Source: Siphonodentalium dalli (Eukaryota > Mollusca > Scaphopoda > Gadilida > Siphonodentaliidae). From it: 64,000 nucleotides of DNA. The translations under genes were made by a program, and so were the position numbers. The stretch spans positions 105,366,278-105,430,277 of the forward strand of contig CP136069.1 of assembly GCA_032622095.1 (NCBI GenBank), read 5' to 3'. A model generated the notes under the pieces. That model did no database searches. It was given only the letters and a program-made list of their open reading frames with translations, and was not told where the DNA came from. Positions 12,701 through 27,900 of this stretch are shown piece after piece (the stretch's first letter is position 1; every line of letters starts with the position of its first letter).

Positions 12701-13297
12701 CGCTCGGACGGACAGATGTTTAAACAGTATACCCCCCATAATAATACCCACTGAATTTGAGCTGTTATCTTGGATGTGGCCATCGTCTGTATAGTTCCCA
12801 GTATCTTTATATTCTTAAATCCTGTCTAATCTGGAAGGGAAAAGAGAGAGACTAAAATAATGAAATACAAATCAGTGTGCAAAAACAAGAGATGGGGTAT
12901 CGTCCGCTGAATACCAACTTGTGGCATAGTGGCTAACATATAACTTATGACTGATATACTCAGACAGATGGACATCAAAATTAGTATTTTCAAATAAACA
13001 AAGATGATCGTACTTTTGAACGAAAAACCTAAACAAGACGATTGAACATATGCCATTGAATGTCCTTATGGTGGTGTCAACATCCGTACCAAATTTCATT
13101 TAGATCCGAGCAATACTGTTCCAAGTTATGACATGAACAGACATTGGACTGATGTACGAACACACTGACGGACGCTCGGACGGACAGATGTTTAAACAGT
13201 ATACCCCCCATAATAATACCCACTGAATTTGAGCTGTTATCTTGGATGTGGCCATCGTCTGTATAGTTCCCAGTATCTGTATATTCTTAAATCCTGT

Positions 13298-16200
13298 CTA
13301 ATCTGGAAGGGAAAAGAGAGAGACTAAAATAATGAAATACAAATCACGGTGCAAAAACAAGAGATGGGGTATCGTCCGCTGAATACCACCTTGTGGCATA
13401 GTGCCTAACATATAACCTATGACTGATATACTCAGACAGATGGACACCAAAATTAGTATTTTCAAATAAACAAAGATGATCGAACTATAGAACGAAAAAC
13501 CTAAACAAGACGATTGAACATATGCCATTGAATGTCCTTACGGTGGTGTCAACATTCGTACCAAATTTCATTTAGATCCGAGCAATACTGTTCCAAATAA
13601 TGACATGAACAGACATTGGACTGATGTACGAACACACTGACGGACGCTCGGACGGACAGATGTTTAATCAGTATACCCCCCTAATAATACCCACTGACAT
13701 TTGAGCTGTTATCTTGGATGCGGCCATCGTCTGTATAGTTCCCAGTATCTGTATATTCTTAAATCCTGTCTAATCTGGAAGGGAAAAGAGAGAGACTAAA
13801 ATAATGAAATACAAATCACGGTGCAAAAACAAGAGATGGGGTATCGTCCGCTGAATACCACCTTGTGGCATAGTGCCTAACATATAACCTATGACTGATA
13901 TACTCAGACAGATGGACACCAAAATTAGTATTTTCAAATAAACAAAGATGATCGAACTATAGAACGAAAAACCTAAACAAGACGATTGAACATATGCCAT
14001 TGAATGTCCTTATGGTGGTGTCAACTTCTGTACCAAATTTCATTTAGATCCGAGCAATACTGTTCCAAGTTATGACACGAACAGACATTGGACTGATGTA
14101 CGAACACACTGACAGACGCTCGGACGGACAGATGTTTAAACAGTATACCCCCCCTAATAATACCCACTGACATTTGAGCTGTTATCATGAATGCGGCCTT
14201 AATCTGTATTTGTTCCCAGTATCTGTATATTCTTAAATCCTGTCTAATCTGGAAGGGAAAAGAGAGAGACTAAAATAATGAAATACAAATCACGGTGCAA
14301 AAACAAGAGATTGGGTATCGTCCGCTGAATACCACCTTGTGGCATAGTGCCTAACATATAACCTATGACTGATATACTCAGACAGATGGACACCAAAATT
14401 AGTATTTTGAAATAAACAAAGATGATCGAACTATAGAACGAAAAACCTAAACAAGACGATTGAACATATGCCATTGAATGTCCTTATGGTGGTGTCAACA
14501 TCTGTACCAAATTTCATTTAGATCTGAGCAATACTGTTCCAAGTTATGACATGAACAGAGATTGGACTGATGTACGAACACACTGACGGACGCTCGGACG
14601 GACAGATGTTTAAACAGTATACCCCCCATAATAATACCCACTGAATTTGAGCTGTTATCTTGGATGTGGCCATCGTCTGTATAGTTCCCAGTATCTTTAT
14701 ATTCTTAAATCCTGTCTAATCTGGAAGGGAAAAGAGAGAGACTAAAATAATGAAATACAAATCAGTGTGCAAAAACAAGAGATGGGGTATCGTCCGCTGA
14801 ATACCAACTTGTGGCATAGTGGCTAACATATAACTTATGACTGATATACTCAGACAGATGGACATCAAAATTAGTATTTTCAAATAAACAAAGATGATCG
14901 TACTTTTGAACAAAAAACCTAAACAAGACGATTGAACATATGCCATTGAATGTCCTTATGGTGGTGTCAACATCCGTACCAAATTTCATTTAGATCCGAG
15001 CAATACTGTTCCAAGTTATGACATGAACAGACATTGGACTGATGTACGAACACACTGACGGACGCTCGGACGGACAGATGTTTAAACAGTATACCCCCCA
15101 TAATAATACCCACTGAATTTGAGCTGTTATCTTGGATGTGGCCATCGTCTGTATAGTTCCCAGTATCTGTATATTCTTAAATCCTGTCTAATCTGGAAGG
15201 GAAAAGAGAGAGACTAAAATAATGAAATACAAATCACGGTGCAAAAACAAGAGATGGGGTATCGTCCGCTGAATACCACCTTGTGGCATAGTGCCTAACA
15301 TATAACCTATGACTGATATACTCAGACAGATGGACACCAAAATTAGTATTTTCAAATAAACAAAGATGATCGAACTATAGAACGAAAAACCTAAACAAGA
15401 CGATTGAACATATGCCATTGAATGTCCTTACGGTGGTGTCAACATTCGTACCAAATTTCATTTAGATCCGAGCAATACTGTTCCAAATAATGACATGAAC
15501 AGACATTGGACTGATGTACGAACACACTGACGGACGCTCGGACGGACAGATGTTTAATCAGTATACCCCCCTAATAATACCCACTGACATTTGAGCTGTT
15601 ATCTTGGATGCGGCCATCGTCTGTATAGTTCCCAGTATCTGTATATTCTTAAATCCTGTCTAATCTGGAAGGGAAAAGAGAGAGACTAAAATAATGAAAT
15701 ACAAATCACGGTGCAAAAACAAGAGATGGGGTATCGTCCGCTGAATACCACCTTGTGGCATAGTGCCTAACATATAACCTATGACTGATATACTCAGACA
15801 GATGGACACCAAAATTAGTATTTTCAAATAAACAAAGATGATCGAACTATAGAACGAAAAACCTAAACAAGACGATTGAACATATGCCATTGAATGTCCT
15901 TATGGTGGTGTCAACATCTGTACCAAATTTCATTTAGATCCGAGCAATACTGTTCCAAGTTATGACACGAACAGACATTGGACTGATGTACGAACACACT
16001 GACAGACGCTCGGACGGACAGATGTTTAAACAGTATACCCCCCCTAATAATACCCACTGACATTTGAGCTGTTATCATGAATGCGGCCTTAATCTGTATT
16101 TGTTCCCAGTATCTGTATATTCTTAAATCCTGTCTAATCTGGAAGGGAAAAGAGAGAGACTAAAATAATGAAATACAAATCACGGTGCAAAAACAAGAGA

Positions 16201-19200
16201 TTGGGTATCGTCCGCTGAATACCACCTTGTGGCATAGTGCCTAACATATAACCTATGACTGATATACTCAGACAGATGGACACCAAAATTAGTATTTTCA
16301 AATAAACAAAGATGATCGTACTATAGAACGAAAAACGTAAACAAGACGATTGAACATATGCCATTGAATGTCCTTATAGTGGTGTCAACATCTGTACCAA
16401 ATTTCATTTAGATCCGAGCAATACTGTTCCAAGTTATGACATGAACAGACATTGGACTGATGTACGAACACACTGACGGACGCTCGTCCGGACAGATGTT
16501 TAAACAGTATACCCCCTAATAATACCCACTGACATTTGAGCTGTTATCTTGGATGCGGCCATCGTCTGTATAGTTCCCAGTATCTGTATATTCTTAAATC
16601 CTGTCTAATCTGGAAGGGAAAAGAGAGAGACTAAAATAATGAAATCCAAATCATGGAGCAAAAACAAGAGATGGGGTATCGTCCGCTGAATACCAGCTTG
16701 TGGCATAGTGCCTAACATATAACCTTTGACTGATATACTCAGACAGATGGACACCAAAATTAGTATTTTCAAATAAACAAAGATGATCGTACTATAGAAC
16801 GAAAAACCTAAACAAGACGATTGAACATATGCCATTGAATGTCCTTATGGTGGTGTCAACATCCGTACCAAATTTCATTTAGATCTGAGCAATACTGTTC
16901 CAAGTTATGACATGAACAGAGATTGGACTGATGTACGAACACACTGACGGACGCTCGGACGGACAGATGTTTAAACAGTATACCCCCCATAATAATACCC
17001 ACTGAATTTGAGCTGTTATCATGAATGCGGCCTTAATCTGTATTTGTTCCCAGTATCTGTATATTCTTAAATCCTGTCTAATCTGGAAGGGAAAAGAGAG
17101 AGACTAAAATAATGAAATCCAAATCATGGATCAAAAACAAGAGATTGGGTATCGTCCGCTGAATACCACCTTGTGGCATAGTGCCTAACATATAACCTAT
17201 GACTGATATACTCAGACAGATGGACACCAAAATTAGTATTTTCAAATAAACAAAGATGATCGTACTATAGAACGAAAAACGTAAACAAGACGATTGAACA
17301 TATGCCATTGAATGTCCTTATAGTGGTGTCAACATCTGTACCAAATTTCATTTAGATCCGAGCAATACTGTTCCAAGTTATGACATGAACAGACATTGGA
17401 CTGATGTACGAACACACTGACGGACGCTCGTCCGGACAGATGTTTAAACAGTATACCCCCTAATAATACCCACTGACATTTGAGCTGTTATCTTGGATGC
17501 GGCCATCGTCTGTATAGTTCCCAGTATCTGTATATTCTTAAATCCTGTCTAATCTGGAAGGGAAAAGAGAGAGACTAAAATAATGAAATCCAAATCATGG
17601 AGCAAAAACAAGAGATGGGGTATCGTCCGCTGAATACCAGCTTGTGGCATAGTGCCTAACATATAACCTTTGACTGATATACTCAGACAGATGGACACCA
17701 AAATTAGTATTTTCAAATAAACAAAGATGATCGTACTATAGAACGAAAAACCTAAACAAGACGATTGAACATATGCCATTGAATGTCCTTATGGTGGTGT
17801 CAACATCCGTACCAAATTTCATTTAGATCTGAGCAATACTGTTCCAAGTTATGACATGAACAGAGATTGGACTGATGTACGAACACACTGACGGACGCTC
17901 GGACGGACAGATGTTTAAACAGTATACCCCCCATAATAATACCCACTGAATTTGAGCTGTTATCTTGGATGTGGCCATCGTCTGTATAGTTCCCAGTATC
18001 TTTATATTCTTAAATCCTGTCTAATCTGGAAGGGAAAAGAGAGAGACTAAAATAATGAAATACAAATCAGTGTGCAAAAACAAGAGATGGGGTATCGTCC
18101 GCTGAATACCAACTTGTGGCATAGTGGCTAACATATAACTTATGACTGATATACTCAGACAGATGGACATCAAAATTAGTATTTTCAAATAAACAAAGAT
18201 GATCGTACTTTTGAACGAAAAACCTAAACAAGACTATTGAACATATGCCATTGAATGTCCTTATGGTGGTGTCAACATCCGTACCAAATTTCATTTAGAT
18301 CCGAGCAATACTGTTCCAAGTTATGACATGAACAGACATTGGACTGATGTACGAACACACTGACGGACGCTCGGACGGACAGATGTTTAAACAGTATACC
18401 CCCCATAATAATACCCACTGAATTTGAGCTGTTATCTTGGATGTGGCCATCGTCTGTATAGTTCCCAGTATCTGTATATTCTTAAATCCTGTCTAATCTG
18501 GAAGGGAAAAGAGAGAGACTAAAATAATGAAATACAAATCACGGTGCAAAAACAAGAGATGGGGTATCGTCCGCTGAATACCACCTTGTGGCATAGTGCC
18601 TAACATATAACCTATGACTGATATACTCAGACAGATGGACACCAAAATTAGTATTTTCAAATAAACAAAGATGATCGAACTATAGAACGAAAAACCTAAA
18701 CAAGACGATTGAACATATGCCATTGAATGTCCTTACGGTGGTGTCAACATTCGTACCAAATTTCATTTAGATCCGAGCAATACTGTTCCAAATAATGACA
18801 TGAACAGACATTGGACTGATGTACGAACACACTGACGGACGCTCGGACGGACAGATGTTTAATCAGTATACCCCCCTAATAATACCCACTGACATTTGAG
18901 CTGTTATCTTGGATGCGGCCATCGTCTGTATAGTTCCCAGTATCTGTATATTCTTAAATCCTGTCTAATCTGGAAGGGAAAAGAGAGAGACTAAAATAAT
19001 GAAATACAAATCACGGTGCAAAAACAAGAGATGGGGTATCGTCCGCTGAATACCACCTTGTGGCATAGTGCCTAACATATAACCTATGACTGATATACTC
19101 AGACAGATGGACACCAAAATTAGTATTTTCAAATAAACAAAGATGATCGAACTATAGAACGAAAAACCTAAACAAGACGATTGAACATATGCCATTGAGT

Positions 19201-19668
19201 GTCCTTATGGTGGTGTCAACATCTGTACCAAATTTCATTTAGATCCGAGCAATACTGTTCCAAGTTATGACACGAACAGACATTGGACTGATGTACGAAC
19301 ACACTGACAGACGCTCGGACGGACAGATGTTTAAACAGTATACCCCCCTAATAATACCCACTGACATTTGAGCTGTTATTATGAATGCGGCCTTAATCTG
19401 TATTTGTTCCCAGTATCTGTATATTCTTAAATCCTGTCTAATCTGGAAGGGAAAAGAGAGAGACTAAAATAATGAAATACAAATCACGGTGCAAAAACAA
19501 GAGATTGGGTATCGTCCGCTGAATACCACCTTGTGGCATAGTGCCTAACATATAACCTATGACTGATATACTCAGACAGATGGACACCAAAATTAGTATT
19601 TTCAAATAAACAAAGATGATCGTACTATAGAACGAAAAACGTAAACAAGACGATTGAACATATGCCAT
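13298..19668 (-). repeat. Nested 4-unit and 7-unit repeat block
   Basis: Two consecutive standard (GFSFYSS) units followed by a PNLL unit recur at 13,298, 15,188 and 18,493. That gives displacements of 1,890 bp (4 units) and 3,305 bp (7 units). Inside it, the RFSFYST/VKGYM pair at 16,134/16,605 is duplicated at 17,078/17,549 (944-bp period). The second RFSFYST copy carries VKGYM-type bases at its start ('aaatccaaatcatgga'), so it is chimeric. Confidence 0.6.
18021..18251 (-). other. Monomer ORF block with early stop
   Basis: A single change in the plus-strand word 'aagacgattg' (here 'aagactattg') turns codon 6 of the minus-strand frame into TAG. Otherwise the block is of the ISYMLATMPQV subtype. 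Confidence 0.85.
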
Positions 19669-21795
19669 TGAATGTCCTTATAGTGGTGTCAACATCTGTA
19701 CCAAATTTCATTTAGATCCGAGCAATACTGTTCCAAGTTATGACATGAACAGACATTGGACTGATGTACGAACACACTGACGGACGCTCGGACCGACAGA
19801 TGTTTAAACAGTATACCCCCCCTAATAATACCCACTGACATTTGAGCTGTTATCTTGGATGCGGCCATCGTCTGTATAGTTCCCAGTATCTGTTTACTCT
19901 TAAATCCTGTCTAATCTGGAAGGTAAAAGAGAGAGACTAAAATAATGAAATACAAATCACGGTGCAAAAACAAGAGATGGGGTATCGTCCGCTGAATACC
20001 ACCTTGTGGCATAGTGCCTAACATATAACCTATGATTGATATACTCAGACAGATGGACACCAAAATTAGTATTTTCAAATAAACAAAGATTATCGTACTT
20101 TTGAACGAAAAACCTAAACAAGACGATTGAACATATGCCATTGAATGTCCTTACGGTGGTGTCAACATCTGTACCAAATTTCATTTAGATCCGAGCAATA
20201 CTGTTCCAAGTTATGACATGAACAGACATTGGACTGATGTACGAACACACTGACGGACGCTCAGACGGACAGATGTTTAAACAGTATACCCCCCCTAATA
20301 ATACCCACTGACATTTGAGCTGTTATCATGGATGCGGCCTTAATCTGTATAGTTCCCAGTATCTGTATATTCTCAAATCCTTTCTAATCTGGAAGAGAAA
20401 AGAGAGAGACTAAAATAATGAAATACAAATCACGGTGCAAAAACAAGAGATGGGGTATCGTCCGCTGAATACCACCTTGTGGCATAGTGCCTAACATATA
20501 ACCTATGACTGATATACTCAGACAGATGGACACCAAAATTAGTATTTTCAAATAAACAAAGATGATCGAACTATAAAACGAAAAACCTAAACAAGATGAT
20601 TGAACATATGCCATTGAATGTCCTTATGGTGGTGTCAACATCCGTACCAAATTTCATTTAGATCCGAGCAATACTGTTCAAGTTATGACATGAACAGACA
20701 TTGGACTGATGTACGAACACACTGACGGACGCTCGGACGGACAGATGTTTAAACAGTATACCCCACTAATAATACCCGCTGACATTTGAGCTGTTATCTT
20801 GGATGCGGCCATCGTCTATAGTTCCCAGTATCTGTATATTCTTAAATTCTGTCTAATCTGGAAGGGAAAAGAGAGAGACTAAAATAATGAAATACAAATC
20901 AGTGTGCAAAAACAAGAGATGGGGTATCGTCCGCTGAATACCAACTTGTGGCATAGTGGCTAACATATAACTTATGACTGATATACTCAGACAGATGGAC
21001 ATCAAAATTAGTATTTTCAAATAAACAAAGATGATCGTACTTTTGAACGAAAAACATAAACAAGACGATTGAACATATGCCATTGAATGTCCTTATGGTG
21101 GTGTCAACATCCGTACCAAATTTCATTTAGATCCGAGCAATACTGTTCCAAGTTATGACATGAACAGACATTGGACTGATGTACGAACACACTGACGGAC
21201 GCTCGGACGGACATATGTTTAAACAGTATACCCCCATAATAATACCCACTGAATTTGAGCTGTTATCTTGGATGTGGCCATCGTCTGTATAGTTCCCAGT
21301 ATCTGTATATTCTTAAATCCTGTCTAATCTGGAAGGGAAAAAAGAGAGACTAAAATAATGAAATACAAATCAAGGTGCAAAAACAAGAGATGGGGTATCG
21401 TCCGCTGAATACCACCTTGTGGCATAGTGCCTAACATATAACCTATGACTGATATTCTCAGACAGATGGACACCAAAATTAGTATTTTCAAATAAACAAA
21501 GATGATCGAAATATAGAACGAAAAAGCTAAACAAGACGATTGAACATATGCCATTGAATGTCCTTACGGTGGTGTCAACATTCGTACCAAATTTCATTTA
21601 GATCCGAGCAATACTGTTCCAAGTTATGACATGAACAGACATTGGACTGATGTACGAACACACTGACAGACGCTCGGACGGACAGATGTTTAAACAGTTT
21701 CTCCCCCTAATAATATCCACTGACATTTGAGCTGTTATCATGGATGCGGCCTTAATCTGTATAGTTCCCAGTATCTGTATATTCTTAAATCCTGT

Positions 21796-22026
21796 CTAAT
21801 CTGGAAGGGAAAAGAGAGAGACTAAAATAATGAAATACAAATCACGGTGCCAAAACAAGAGATGGGGTATCGTCCGCTAAATACCACCTTGTGGCATAGT
21901 GCCTAACATATAACCTATGACTGATATACTCAGACAGATGGACACCAAAATTAGTATTTTCAAATAAACAAAGATGATCGAACTATAGAACGAAAAACCT
22001 AAACAAGACGATTGAACATATGCCAT
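21796..22026 (-). other. Monomer ORF block with internal stop
   Basis: The plus-strand word 'cgctgaatacc' reads 'cgctaaatacc' here, which makes a CAG codon TAG (21,877-21,879) about two thirds of the way through the minus-strand frame. The neighbouring 'gtgccaaaac' also differs from the array norm. Confidence 0.85.
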
Positions 22027-24902
22027 TGAATGTCCTTACGGTGGTGTCAACATCTGTACCAAATTTCATTTAGATCCGAGCAATACTGTTCCAAGTTATG
22101 ACACGAACAGACATTGGACTGATGTACGAACACACTGACACGTTCGGACGGACAGATGTTTAAACAGTATACCCCCCCTAATAATACCCACTGACATTTG
22201 AGCTGTTATCATGAATGCGGCCTTAATCTGTATTTGTTCCCAGTATCTGTATATTCTTAAATCCTGTCTAATCTGGAAGGGAAAAGAGAGAGACTAAAAT
22301 AATGAAATACAAATCACGGTGCAAAAACAAGAGATTGGGTATCGTCCGCTGAATACCACCTTGTGGCATAGTGCCTAACATATAACCTATGACTGATATA
22401 CTCAGACAGATGGACACCAAAATTAGTATTTTCAAATAAACAAAGATGATCGAACTATAAAACGAAAAACCTAAACAAGACGATTGAACATATGCCATTG
22501 AATGTCCTTATGGTGGTGTCAACATCCGTACCAAATTTCATTTAGATCCGAGCAATACTGTTCAAGTTATGACATGAACAGACATTGGACTGATGTACGA
22601 ACACACTGACGGACGCTCGGACGGACAGATGTTTAAACAGTATACCCCACTAATAATACCCGCTGACATTTGAGCTGTTATCTTGGATGCGGCCATCGAC
22701 TATAGTACCTAGTATCTGTATATTCTTAAATCCTGTCTAATCTGGAAGGGAAAAGAGAGAGACTAAAATAATGAAATACAAATCAAGGTGCAAAAACAAG
22801 AGATGGGGTATCGTCCGCTGAATACCACCTTGCGGCATAGTGCCTAACATATAACCTACGACTGATATACTCAGACAGATGGACACCAAAATTAGTATTT
22901 TCAAATAAATAAAGATGATCGAAATATAGAACGAAAAACCTAAACAAGACGATTGAACATATGCCATTGAATGTCCTTACGGCGGTGTCAACATTCGTAC
23001 CAAATTTCATTTAGATCCGAGCAATACTGTTCCAAGTTATGACATGAACAGACATTGGACTGATGTACGAACACACTGACGGACGCTCGGACGGACAGAT
23101 GTTTAAACAGTATACCCCCCCTAATAATATCCACTGACATTTGAGCTGTTATCATGGATGCGGCCTTAATCTGTATAGTTCCCAGTATCTGTATATTCTT
23201 AAATCCTGTCTAATCTGGAAGGGAAAAGAGAGAGACTAAAATAATGAAATACAAATCACGGTGCAAAAACAAGAGATGGGGTATCGTCCGCTGAATACCA
23301 CCTTGTGGCATAGTGCCTAACATATAACCTATGACTGATATACTCAGACAGATGGACACCAAAATTAGTATTTTCAAATAAACAAAGATGATCGAACTAT
23401 AGAACGAAAAACCTAAACAAGACGATTGAACATATGCCATTGAATGTCCTTACGGTGGTGTCAACATCTGTACCAAATTTCATTTAGATCCGAGCAATAC
23501 TGTTTCAAGTTATGACATGAACAGACATTGGACTGATGTACGAACACACTGACGGACGCTCGTCCGGACAGATGTTTAAACAGTATACCCCCCCTAATAA
23601 TACCCACTGACATTTGAGCTGTTATCTTGGATGCGGCCATCGTCTGTATAGTTCCCAGTATCTGTATATTCTTAAATCCTGTCTAATCTGGAAGGGAAAA
23701 GAGAGAGACTAAAATAATGAAATCCAAATCACGGAGCAAAAACAAGAGATGGGGTATCGTCCGCTGAATACCACCTTGTGGCATAGTGCCTAACATATAA
23801 CCTATGACTGATATACTCAGACAGATGGACACCAAAATTAGTATTTTCAAATAAACAAAGATGATCGAACTATAGAACGAAAAACCTAAACAAGACGATT
23901 GAACATATGCCATTGAATGTCCTTATGGTGGTGTCAACATCTGTACCAAATTTCATTTAGATCCGAGCAATACTGTTCCAAGTTATGACACGAACAGACA
24001 TTGGACTGATGTACGAACACACTGACGGACGCTCGGACGGACAGATGTTTAAACAGTATACTCCCCCTAATAATACCCACTGACATTTGAGCTGTTATCA
24101 TGAATGCGGCCTTAATCTGTATAGTTCCCAGTATCTGTATATTCTTAAATCCTGTCTAATCTGGAAGGGAAAAGAGAGAGACTAAAATAATGAAATACAA
24201 ATCACGGTGCAAAAACAAGAGATGGGGTATCGTCCGCTGAATACCACCTTGTGGCATAGTGCCTAACATATAACCTATGACTGATATACTCAGACAGATG
24301 GACACCAAAATTAGTATTTTCAAATAAACAAAGATGATCGAACTATAGAACGAAAAACCTAAACAAGACGATTGAACATATGCCATTGAATGTCCTTATG
24401 GTGGTGTCAACATCTGTACCAAATTTCATTTAGATCCGAGCAATACTGTTCCAAGTTATGACACGAACAGACATTGGACTGATGTACGAACACACTGACG
24501 GACGCTCGGACGGACAGATGTTTAAACAGTATACTCCCCCTAATAATACCCACTGACATTTGAGCTGTTATCATGAATGCGGCCTTAATCTGTATAGTTC
24601 CCAGTATCTGTATATTCTTAAATCCTGTCTAATCTGGAAGGGAAAAGAGAGAGACTAAAATAATGAAATACAAATCACGGTGCAAAAACAAGAGATGGGG
24701 TATCGTCCGCTGAATACCACCTTGTGGCATAGTGCCTAACATATAACCTATGACTGATATACTCAGACAGATGGACACCAAAATTAGTATTTTCAAATAA
24801 ACAAAGATGATCGTACTTTTGAACGAAAAACCTAAACAAGACGATTGAACATATGCCATTGAATGTCCTTATAGTGGTGTCAACATCTATACCAAATTTC
24901 AT

Positions 24903-27900
24903 TTAGATCCGAGCAATACTGTTCCAAGTTATGACATGAACAGACATTGGACTGATGTACGAAAACACTAACGGACGCTCGGACGGACATATGTTTAATC
25001 AGTATACCCCCTTAATAATACCCACTGACATTTGAGCTGTTATCTTGGATGCGGCCATCGTCTGTTTAGTTCCCAGTATCTGTATATTCTTAAATCCTGT
25101 CTAATCTGGAAGGGAAAAGAGAGAGACTAAAATAATGAAATACAAATCACGGTGCAAAAACAAGAGATGGGGTATCGTCCGCTGAATACCACCTTGTGGC
25201 ATAGTGCCTAACATATAACCTATGACTGATATACTCAGACAGATGGACACCAAAATTAGTATTTTCAAATAAACAAAGATGATCGAACTATAGAACGAAA
25301 AACCTAAACAAGACGATTGAACATATGCCATTGAATGTCCTTATGGTGGTGTCAACATCTGTACCAAATTTCATTTAGATCCGAGCAATACTGTTCCAAG
25401 TTATGACACGAACAGACATTGGACTGATGTACGAACACACTGACGGACGCTCGGACGGACAGATGTTTAAACAGTATACTCACCCTAATAATACCCACTG
25501 ACATTTGAGCTGTTATCATGAATGCGGCCTTAATCTGTATAGTTCCCAGTATCTGTATATTCTTAAATCCTGTCTAATCTGGAAGGGAAAAGAGAGAGAC
25601 TAAAATAATGAAATACAAATCACGGTGCAAAAACAAGAGATGGGGTATCGTCCGCTGAATACCACCTTGTGGCATAGTGCCTAACATATAACCTATGACT
25701 GATATACTCAGACAGATGGACACCAACATTAGTATTTTCAAATAAACAAAGATGATCGTACTATAGAACGAAAAACGTAAAGAAGACGATTGAACATATG
25801 CCATTGAATGTCCTTATAGTGGTGTCAACATCTGTACCAAATTTCATTTAGATCCGAGCAATACTGTTCCAAGTTATGACATGAACAGACATCGGACTGA
25901 TGTACGAACACACTGACGGACGCTCGGACCGACAAATGTTTAAACAGTATACCGCCCCCCTAATAATACCCACTGACATTTGAGCTGTTATCTTGGATGC
26001 GGCCATCGTCTGTATAGTTCCCAGTATCTGTTTACTCTTAAATCCTGTCTAATCTGGAAGGTAAAAGAGAGAGACTAAAATAATGAAATACAAATCACGG
26101 TGCAAAAACAAGAGATGGGGTATCGTCCGCTGAATACCACCTTGTGGCATAGTGCCTAACATATAACCTATGATTGATATACTCAGACAGATGGACACCA
26201 AAATTAGTATTTTCAAATAAACAAAGATGATCGTACTTTTGAACGAAAAACCTAAACAAGACGATTGAACATATGCCATTGAATGTCCTTACGGTGGTGT
26301 CAACATCTATACCAAATTTCATTTAGATCCGAGCAATACTGTTCCAAGTTATGACATGAACAGACATTGGACTGATGTACGAACACACTGACGGACGCTC
26401 AGACGGACAGATGTTTAAACAGTATACCCCCCCTAATAATACCCACTGACATTTGAGCTGTTATCATGGATGCGGCCTTAATCTGTATAGTTCCCAGTAT
26501 CTGTATATTCTTAAATCCTGTCTAATCTGGAAGGGAAAAGAGAGAGACTAAAATAATGAAATACAAATCACGGTGCAAAAACAAGAGATGGGGTATCGTC
26601 CGCTGAATACCACCTTGTGGCATAGTGCCTAACATATAACCTATGACTGATATACTCAGACAGATGGACACCAAAATTAGTATTTTCAAATAAACAAAGA
26701 TGATCGAACTATAAAACGAAAAACCTAAACAAGACGATTGAACATATGCCTTTGAATGTCCTTATGGTGGTGTCAACATCCGTACCAAATTTCATTTAGA
26801 TCCGAGCAATACTGTTCAAGTTATGACATGAACAGACATTGGACTGATGTACGAACACACTGACGGACGCTCGGACGGACAGATGTTTAAACAGTATACC
26901 CCACTAATAATACCCGCTGACATTTGAGCTGTTATCTTGGATGCGGCCATCGTCTATAGTTCCCAGTATCTGTATATTCTTAAATCCTGTCTAATCTGGA
27001 AGGGAAAAGAGAGAGACTAAAATAATGAAATACAAATCAAGGTGCAAAAACAAGAGATGGGGTATCGTCCGCTGAATACCACCTTGTGGCATAGTGCCTA
27101 ACATATAACCTATGACTGATATACTCAGACAGATGGACACCAAAATTAGTATTTTCAAATAAACAAAGATGATCGAAATATAGAACGAAAAACATAAACA
27201 AGACGATTGAACATATGCCATTGAATGTCCTTACGGTGGTGTCAACATTCGTACCAAATTTCATTTAGATCCGAGCAATACTGTTCCAAGTTATGACATG
27301 AACAGACATTGGACTGATGTACGAACACACTGACGGACGCTCGGACGGACAGATGTTTAAACAGTATACCCCCCCCCTAATAATATCCACTGACATTTGA
27401 GCTGTTATCATGGATGCGGCCTTAATCTGTATAGTTCCCAGTATCTGTATATTCTTAAATCCTGTCTAATCTGGAAGGGAAAAGAGAGAGACTAAAATAA
27501 TGAAATACAAATCACGGTGCAAAAACAAGAGATGGGGTATCGTCCGCTGAATACCACCTTGTGGCATAGTGCCTAACATATAACCTATGACTGATATACT
27601 CAGACAGATGGACACCAAAATTAGTATTTTCAAATAAACAAAGATGATCGAACTATAGAACGAAAAACCTAAACAAGACGATTGAACATATGCCATTGAA
27701 TGTCCTTATGGTGGTGTCAACATCTGTACCAAATTTCATTTAGATCCGAGCAATACTGTTCCAAGTTATGACATGAACAGACATTGGACTGATGTACGAA
27801 CACACTGACGGACGCCCGTCCGGACAGATGTTTAAACAGTATACCCCCCTAATAATACCCACTGACATTTGAGCTGTTATCTTGGATGCGGCCATCGTCT

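Larger units (their letters stand above)
9525..13297 (-). repeat. 3-unit higher-order repeat, period ~1,413-1,416 bp
   Basis: ORF-block subtypes recur in the order VKGYM type, ISYMLATMPQV type, PNLL type. Starts are 9,525/9,997/10,469, then 10,941/11,410/11,882, then 12,354/12,826/13,298; the last unit is the PHLL variant, so the third copy is incomplete. The second copy is 3 bp shorter because one 'taa' is missing from 'ataataat' near 11,320. A related trio with the PNLL unit at 7,163 precedes the block. Confidence 0.7.
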
